A DNA stretch of 64,000 bases from contig JAFEVB010000026.1 of the NCBI GenBank assembly GCA_032629725.1, forward strand, positions 124,001-188,000, read 5' to 3'. The stretch is from Gremmenia infestans. Lineage: Eukaryota; Ascomycota; Leotiomycetes; Helotiales; Hamatocanthoscyphaceae. Every line of letters starts with the position of its first letter. The stretch's first letter is position 1. Positions 57,721-64,000 of the stretch are shown here, one piece after another. Both the position numbers and the translations under genes were made by a program. A model generated the notes under the pieces. That model worked only from the letters and a program-made list of their open reading frames with translations. It searched no databases and was not told where the DNA came from.

Positions 57721-59935
57721 GGCCAAATAGGACAACGTCTGGACAACAATTCGCTCCAAGACTCAAGCCCATCTTTAGGAGATATTGAAGGCACACCACA
57801 TGTTGTTCCTTACCGCGACCCCAGCAGCAACCGGGCATCCCAGGCTTTTAATATCCAGACTTGACGCTAGCCTCAAATGATTGATACACCAAAAACAGTG
57901 CAGCAACTTATAGAGAGCTTTGATAGGATGACATGCATCCTGTCCCAGGTGACAGGCTGGCAGGTCACTGGTCGACTACAAATACTCGACACGACATCCA
58001 GCAGCGGTACCAAGAGGCTGACGTGGAGAACTGTTTGTAAAATCGGCCGCTGAGTTTACAAGCTGTTGCACTAATTCTGCACGCCAAAACAGATGGAGAA
58101 CATCAATTACGCCCTGAAAGCTGGAGAGTCGCAGTGCCTAGATGCTTGTACAGCATGCATGCTAGCGAACGCAAAACGGTATACTAGTGGAATGCGAGAG
58201 CCAACGTGATGAAGAAACTCAAGCTTATGAAAAGAGGGCCGTCAATTCGGCGGGGTCGTGTAGATAGCGACGGCAATAGCAACATCGATAGCGAATCAGC
58301 GGGGGCTACACAAGCTACACAGGAGGAGCCAAGTTTAAAATATGGTATAAAAAAAAATACTGGGATGAGGTCGCAAAGTTGGTGGGTGATTCTTTGTCAA
58401 ACTTTGCGGTCTTCTGGCGGCGGAGGAAGAACGCCCAAATATAACAATGTGCCACTAGGTCCAAATGAGCGGGTCATACCTGAATAAATGTTTATATCAA
58501 GGGAGGTAGTCGAGAATCAGGAAGATGTAAGGATATAACAGATAGACATGCAGCAGGTCAATCATTCTGTAGACTTATCAAAAGCCAAAATATATCATCA
58601 GAAGTACTCTGTACTTACGAAGCCCTCCTGCTAGCTGTCCCCGACTTTTTCATCTGAATATTATCAACTTGATTTTTCAAGCCCAAGCCCAATATCAACC
58701 TAGCCTTTTAGGATTATTACCTTCTTGAGGCTACCTCCAGGGTCGCAATTTGCTCTTCCAGCCTGAGCCCCATGTCCGCCAACACTACGACCGGTATCGA
58801 TTCGTCTCCTTAGTCCGGTGTTCTGGATTTTATCTAGCAAAATGAAACATCGTGTTGTGGACTTCTCCCTTTCCTCATTCATCGAGCTAGTATCCTGTAC
58901 TTAATACCTGCGCGCATCCGTCCAAGATTTGTGTGTAGAGCAGGTTGTAGCACCATACTGTTGAGTATCGAGCGATAACGGAGGATTGGAACTTGGCCGT
59001 CTTCAGGTTATAGCTCATGCCCATTTAAAGTCACTGTGCAAGAGAAGACCGACGTAGCAGACAGGATCGAGGGTTTCGGTGTGGGACATCGTGCCATGTG
59101 GGTGTTAGCAGAGCATATCTTGGCAATGTGTGGGGAAGAACCTGAAAAGAAGTAACGGTGACAGTCATAGTAATGGATATGGTAGGAGAAAGCATGGGCT
59201 GGTTTGCATGGGGAATGGTACATAGAAAGCAGGAAAGTGTCTAAATTTCACTTGAAATCATCTGCTTCTTGCTTCCACAACAACCCTCAGTCACTTCGAA
59301 CGCGCGTTCCTTTCATATCCCTTCAAAGTTGGGATAGTTCGTTTCGTAGCTTGGCGGTTCGTGATAGGAAGTCGAAGTCCTTGCGAGGTGCAGAGCCTAG
59401 GTACCTCACGGCTCTGGCCAGCAGTGATATTGGACGCGTAAAGAGCTATCGGTGAGCCATTTGTCCACTTCTTTGGCCTGCCAACTTGGACCAACGATTG
59501 AACGTTGTCTCATGCGTCGATTCTGAGAACGAAAACAATGCGGTAAATGCAACAGAGTGGGTGTGATGTGGTGTGGTTGGTTTAAAGGCTATAGAAGTTC
59601 TAGAGGTGAGGTTGATGTGATCGAGACACCCCTTTGGGGATGCAGGCACGATGCCCACGGAACGGCCGGTTGAAGTCGAGACTTCCCGTTGAACTATAAA
59701 CCTCGTCATCCATCAACATAACATAATCTGGTGATTGAGAATCTCCCCAGCTTGAAAGGCATTTCGTTTTCTTGACAATATATGTTTGCATAGTTATTTT
59801 GGTAACAGGCACCTCTTTAGAATCCCGGTTGAAAACTTTTCATGCGGGTCCTGTCCCAGTCCCTCAATCCTTCAGTCCCTCTCATCAGAACACGACTCCT
59901 TTCTTTTAAATCCCTAAGAATTTGTAATTTTAAAG
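57721..59935. other. Gene-free region downstream of the NACHT relic
   Basis: About 2.2 kb with many stops. A frame at 58206-58487 is Lys/Arg- and Gly-rich but unrecognised and may be part of the decayed NACHT gene. The region 59200-59935 holds the upstream region of the F-box-like gene. A partial TACCTAGGTA-like motif is at about 59396-59406. Confidence 0.45.
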
Positions 59936-61387
59936 ATGGACGATACTCCTCCGAGAAAACCAAGTCTTGGGTCACGTCTGGCGACTGCGCTGAGACCAAA
60001 GCAGTCCGGGAGACGGTTGATGAAAAAGTCTACCGTCAACCTCAGAGAAGCTGCCGTTTCAAAGGATTTACCATTGAAGAAAGATTCCCTATCCACTTCT
60101 TCCACTCGGACAAATAATCAGGCTCAAAATGAGTTTTCTCCAAATGTTGACATTCAAACCGGAGAACGTCAAGATTATACCGCCTTGATTCATGGCTTAG
60201 GCCACCAAGGCTCGTTCGACTCGCTCAAATCTGTCTCTAGGCTAGATCCGCAGAGGCTAGACCCCGACAAGAGAGCAGGGGATCGCAGGGTAGCTAGTCT
60301 ATCTGAAGTACTATGGCATCGAATTTGTAGGCACTTGTCACCCTCTGGTGTTGCTAGTCTTGCCTTCGCAAGCAAAACACTTCTATATCGGCTTGGACCC
60401 GAAGCTTGGATCGCTCTCAATCATCCCGAAAATGAACAATTCAAGACCGAATTTTTGGTTTCCTTGGACAGCCAACTTCCGGACCATCTGTTATGTTTCC
60501 GATGCATAACATACCACCGCAGAGTTCAGAAGGGGCAGGAGCGACTGAGAGCCACCGCGACCATGAATCCTCTGTTCATCTGTCCTTGGGCTTCAGAACC
60601 AACCCAAATCCCACTGCGGATGCGCCTAACTCCAGGCCATACCCTTCCATTTACATTCGTTCAACTCGTTATGCGAGCTCATCGCTATGGACCTGAATAT
60701 GGAATCCCTCCAGAGTCCCTCAGTCGACGCTGGAGAACCCGCGAGAGTGAATGGTCCCATCAGTCAAGATACTACATCGATAAGGGCCACTTATTACTTC
60801 GAATCGTCAGCAAGAGTTTTGCTGAACCATGTCTTCCACCAAGTGGCTTGCGGCACCTTCTGTACTCGCGAGAAGATTACTTCCCGTACTTTTCTGCTTG
60901 TGCTCACTGGAGAGATGGTGAGCTCATGAACAACTGCAAATGTGCATTGGGTCACATACCGAAGCCGAAAGAAACAATAGCACAGCAGCTGCGCACTGGA
61001 CCGCAGATCAACAATGCTATCCGCCATGTAAATGCTATCGTCAGTTTGTGCGGGAAATGCCGACCCATGCGGAGATGCCCTGATTGTCCGACGGAATATC
61101 TCATCGAAATTAGGTTCGAAGAGGATAAGAACGATCCGGTCAATAAGTTCAAGCAATCGATTGTTGTCACTAGGTGGAGCGATCTGGGGGATGGGACTAC
61201 ACCGCTATCAGGGGAATGGTTTGCTTGCGATCGGGAGACGGATTACGACTCCTTCGCTACCATCGGGAGGAGAGGCATTTCGGGAATTTTTGAGGCTCAA
61301 TCTGGGGTTGCTATTCCAGGTCAGAGGATGCTTTCTCTGAATCCAGAGAATACGAAATTGGGAGAAAAAGGTCACAATTGGTATTGA
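59936..61387 (+). CDS. F-box-like protein with C-terminal Cys motifs
   Basis: A single-exon gene of 483 residues, coding-like throughout. After a basic, Ser/Thr-rich start (residues 1-110) comes an F-box-like segment (LSEVLWHRICRHLSPSGVASLAFASKTLLYRL), which normally binds Skp1. The C-terminal half contains two Cys clusters (LLCFRCITYHRR at about residue 185; LCGKCRPMRRCPDCP at about 375) that look metal-binding. Many fungal proteins of this type exist without known substrates. The role is therefore a candidate ubiquitin-ligase adaptor, no more. The stop at 61385-61387 follows GHNWY, and no intron is needed. Confidence 0.8.
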   Translation: MDDTPPRKPSLGSRLATALRPKQSGRRLMKKSTVNLREAAVSKDLPLKKDSLSTSSTRTNNQAQNEFSPNVDIQTGERQDYTALIHGLGHQGSFDSLKSVSRLDPQRLDPDKRAGDRRVASLSEVLWHRICRHLSPSGVASLAFASKTLLYRLGPEAWIALNHPENEQFKTEFLVSLDSQLPDHLLCFRCITYHRRVQKGQERLRATATMNPLFICPWASEPTQIPLRMRLTPGHTLPFTFVQLVMRAHRYGPEYGIPPESLSRRWRTRESEWSHQSRYYIDKGHLLLRIVSKSFAEPCLPPSGLRHLLYSREDYFPYFSACAHWRDGELMNNCKCALGHIPKPKETIAQQLRTGPQINNAIRHVNAIVSLCGKCRPMRRCPDCPTEYLIEIRFEEDKNDPVNKFKQSIVVTRWSDLGDGTTPLSGEWFACDRETDYDSFATIGRRGISGIFEAQSGVAIPGQRMLSLNPENTKLGEKGHNWY

Positions 61388-62423
61388 GGGAAGATCTTAC
61401 TCTCCCAAGAGAGCGCATTACCGTCGATGTCTCGGGAGGATCAACGGAGTCGTGTATGATAATGTGGACCATGAATCATTAGTCGACAATTTGTTTCAAC
61501 TATTTACGTCTCACAATCTTCGACCTTCTTCTAGAAGGCGTCCTTGCATCCTCCGGATCTCTTCAAACCGTTACCAATGCGGGAAGTTTGCGGCTGAAAA
61601 TGTACCAAGATGCCACATTCAGACTAAGTGGAGAAAGAAGATTTCCACACCGAATAGGAAAGACAAAGCTTCCAAAGTTCAAGTCGCTACATATACTCTC
61701 GGAAAATCCTTCTATTCAATGCCCCGCTTCTACGGTGCTGTGACAAAAAGTGTCAGTTCATTTTGGGACCTATGTATAGGTAGTGAGCCAGTCCAGTGAG
61801 CATTTTGGGGGCATAAGGTGTACGCGTGCTACGAGTATTATGCGCAGAGTCAAATTTCAGGCCGAGCTACATCCAAGAGCTTCAAGCCTAGTTCATGACC
61901 TGAATATCTATCTTATGTTCCAAGGTCCCACTAGAAGTAAGGACACCAATGAGTAGCCCTGGTTGAACTAGGAGGAAATGTTTATTTAAGGTTAACAATC
62001 CTATAATCAAATAAGGCCTAAGCTTTCCGCGGAATATACGACTGCTACAGCTTATTCTCAGCTGCTTAAATCCTTCCAAAAACATCGACTTGCTGTGAAT
62101 AACTCAGGCAAATCTTAGAACCAGTCTCAACAACCGCACAAGATCCTTGAGAAGTTCACAATATGGGCGGTGAAAAAGAGGGGCAACGGTTCCTTCTAGG
62201 ACGGGAGGGCCAATGGAAATCCAGACGGAATTATGGATGAGACGAACTCCAAGGCTTTAGAGCACGTTGGATAAGGGAAGCTGAGGAAAATTTATATAAC
62301 GTTCCTCTTTGCTTCTTAATTTATTCTATGCCAATTCATTCTACTTATTCCAACTCCTTCTAGTTTTACGGCTCAATCCTCATCACTCCCACTTCACGTA
62401 CTTTCGTTATCATCACCATCACC
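61388..62423. other. Intergenic region
   Basis: About 1 kb between the F-box-like gene and the next small gene. A frame of 115 codons (61452-61799) has no recognisable features and is probably not coding. Confidence 0.45.
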
Positions 62424-63032
62424 ATGGTATTCTCCAACCAGCCTCGCCATACTCGCCATATGCATTATCCCTGCTGCTCTAGCTGTCCCAACGGCAAGTC
62501 CAGAAAGCGCTGGAAACGGAGGAGACTGTACAAAGACTGTCATTACAGTTAACAGTGCCAATAAAGTCAAACTTGGTCCTTTCCTGACCATTGGAGCTAC
62601 GAGCGACGCCAGTCCCGGAGGTTAGCTAGACCTGGACCTTCCACTTGATTCATCATAAGCTAACAATATCTCACAGGAACTCCTGTAGTCCTGTATCTCT
62701 TTGAGCTCACTAAAACCCCGACAAATATTGGTGTTTGTTGCGAGGAAGTCACATTGGATCTGTCTCAGAATCCCGAAAGCCGCCGGCATTGGAATGAAGC
62801 TAACCAACTTCTAGGTGCCTCAAAAAGCTTCACGAGCTCGAAAGGATTTCCGAAAGCTGCTCTACAATCTCAAGATTCCATCATGTATATATATCTCATT
62901 TACAAGGTCACGAGTACTTCAGTCATCGAAAAAGAGCGATGTTTCTATAGTTGGAGACTATTGTCCGGCCGAAGGCTTCGAGTGGGATTTCAGGAATGTA
63001 TTCCAATTTCCACGTCAGCCCTTGACTTTTAA
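62424..63032 (+). pseudogene. Small secreted Cys-containing protein with frameshift in its signal peptide
   Basis: Two exons (62424-62620 and 62677-63032, intron with CTAAC branch) give a product of about 180 residues with a signal peptide-like start. The ATG at 62424 opens MVFS, but the hydrophobic core (SLAILAICIIPAALA) is in the next frame, so one extra base at 62435-62439 breaks the protein. The rest reads PTASPESAGNGGDCTKT, then GVCCEEVTLDLS, then RCFYSW and QEC, five Cys in total. Small size, secretion signal and Cys content suit an effector-like or wall protein; there is no recognised family. Either this is a recent pseudogene or a base error, or the translation start differs. Confidence 0.55.
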
Positions 63033-63129
63033 GAATGCAGCGCCCCAAACTTTCACTTTTCTCTTTCTGGCCTTTTCATATCCCCACCGGAAACAAAGTT
63101 TTCTCCCAAACCTATTCTCCCCAGCGATC
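63033..63129. other. Short intergenic spacer
   Basis: Only about 100 bp to the next start codon, which suggests either very close genes or a 5' UTR overlapping the previous 3' UTR. Confidence 0.4.
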
Positions 63130-64000
63130 ATGGCGAAAAGAACTGGTGCAGCCGGGTTTAAACGGCCTGCTGAGGATGATATCTCTACGCCAGAGCCTAA
63201 GAAGCAATCCTCTAGTCTTGTTGGAATGTTTCGCAACTTCTTATCTCCACCCAGTAAAGATCTTCCCAGGGACAAATTGCCCCCAGATCAAAGTTCAAGT
63301 TCAAGCCCAACTCCTAGTCCAGATCTAAGCCCAGGTGAAAGCCCATTTTTTGCTTCCCCGTCGCCACCCAGCGCAATCGAGATTCAACAGAGGACAGCCA
63401 AGCTCGTGGACGAATATTTCGACAATAAACACGAGAAAGAGGCAGAAGCGGCCCTGAAAGACCCCAATCGAAAACTCAAATGGAACATCAATATCAAACC
63501 CACGGATGAGGAGTATAAATCGATCCGGGCTGAAATCCACAAAAAGCTTGAGGATAGCTCGGTGCTGGCTGTTGTAACCGAATACTTTGAAGAACCGCAG
63601 CAGGTTTTACTCAAGCCTCCCTATCAAAACAGCATAGTTCTCGAAATTCAGAAGGAAAATGGGCGAAGGTACACTGATGCTTTGGCACCTGGCGGTGTTT
63701 TTCATGGAGAGAAAAACAATTTAACGACAAAATTGGCAATGCTGCATTTTGGCCTTCCGATTGAGGCCATGACGCTCAACAACGTTTTCAACGCAGGCAT
63801 TAAGGATGAAGATGATGACGCAGATACACCAGAGGATATTCCCAGCGTTCAGAGAATCACGTTTTCAGAAAAACCATTGGAGTTTTTGGATCTATATAGC
63901 GAGAGGGGCCATGGTTTTCCCATGCTGCGCAGGCCCGTAAATAACCAACACGGTGGTGGTGTCCATATGCGCGGTGGTGCAGGGCCTGGCAGACCTACGA
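63130..64000 (+). CDS. Unknown protein, 3'-truncated by the window
   Basis: An open frame starts MAKRTGAAGFKRPAEDD and stays open for 290 codons to the window end, so the stop codon lies outside. The N-terminal part is Ser/Pro-rich with SSSSPTPSPDLSPGES. After it comes a charged region (residues about 80-150, IEIQQRTAKLVDEYFDNKHEKEAE) and an acidic patch (EDEDDDADTPEDI). I do not recognise a domain. The coding quality and length make a real gene likely. Confidence 0.65.
   Translation, partial: MAKRTGAAGFKRPAEDDISTPEPKKQSSSLVGMFRNFLSPPSKDLPRDKLPPDQSSSSSPTPSPDLSPGESPFFASPSPPSAIEIQQRTAKLVDEYFDNKHEKEAEAALKDPNRKLKWNINIKPTDEEYKSIRAEIHKKLEDSSVLAVVTEYFEEPQQVLLKPPYQNSIVLEIQKENGRRYTDALAPGGVFHGEKNNLTTKLAMLHFGLPIEAMTLNNVFNAGIKDEDDDADTPEDIPSVQRITFSEKPLEFLDLYSERGHGFPMLRRPVNNQHGGGVHMRGGAGPGRPT

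Noticed and set aside
61452..61799. Frame of 115 codons after the F-box-like gene
   Set aside because: Basic, without motif or intron signals; not supported as a gene.
1..64000. tRNA, rRNA and CRISPR features
   Set aside because: No tRNA-like box A/B pairs, rRNA stretches or spaced repeats were recognised by eye; CRISPR is not expected in a fungal nuclear genome. A covariance-model search would settle tRNA.

Overview
This is a 64 kb piece of a filamentous ascomycete (Pezizomycotina) nuclear chromosome. The signs are many short (about 50-160 nt) GT-AG introns with CTAAC-type branch points, a Zn2Cys6 regulator and an ARCA-like regulator, P450s, NACHT/ankyrin NLR genes, 2EXR and F-box-like proteins, and single-copy fungal housekeeping genes (RPN2, CET1, JIP5). 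The order within Pezizomycotina cannot be fixed from the sequence alone; Leotiomycetes is only a guess. No tRNA, rRNA or intact transposon was recognised.

Layout. 0.3-2.8 kb: 5'-partial ARCA-like transcription factor. 3.3-7.9 kb: a cytochrome P450 and an NADPH-cytochrome P450 reductase, divergent from one intergenic region. 8.7-13.5 kb: an aldo-keto reductase divergent from myo-inositol oxygenase, which converges on a Gfo/Idh/MocA inositol-dehydrogenase-like gene. 15.5-16.8 kb: unknown gene. 18.6-23.2 kb: two secreted glycoside hydrolases in tandem, a GH79 beta-glucuronidase-like enzyme and a GH43 exo-beta-1,3-galactanase with a CBM35-like tail. 23.3-29.7 kb: small unknown genes, an SDR and a truncated 2EXR gene. 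31.3-34.3 kb: JIP5 and an F-box/2EXR-like gene. 34.6-38.7 kb: a complete NLR gene (NACHT plus ankyrin) with one in-frame stop. 39.5-46.2 kb: CET1 and RPN2, divergent. 49.1-51.4 kb: an NCS1 permease. 54.3-56.2 kb: a frameshifted Zn2Cys6 regulator, followed by a decayed NACHT pseudogene. 59.9-61.4 kb: F-box-like gene. 62.4-63.0 kb: a frameshifted small secreted protein. 63.1 kb to the end: a 3'-truncated unknown gene.

How genes may work together. The two secreted hydrolases match activities that attack arabinogalactan-protein: GH79 removes terminal glucuronic acid and GH43 exo-1,3-galactanase trims the backbone. About 5-10 kb away lie myo-inositol oxygenase (makes D-glucuronate), an aldo-keto reductase (candidate D-glucuronate reductase) and an inositol-dehydrogenase-like enzyme. 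This may be a glucuronate/inositol utilisation neighbourhood. Supporting this, the shared aldo-keto reductase/oxygenase promoter holds three CreA-type GCGGRG sites spaced exactly 11 bp apart, and the dehydrogenase upstream region holds three more.

The most unusual observation is that an intron of the GH79 gene and an intron of the NCS1 permease gene, 30 kb apart in unrelated genes, are homologous from 5' to 3' splice site. That is the signature of introner-like elements. The window also shows several breaks (a nonsense codon in the NLR, frameshifts in a regulator and a secreted protein, a decayed second NACHT gene).
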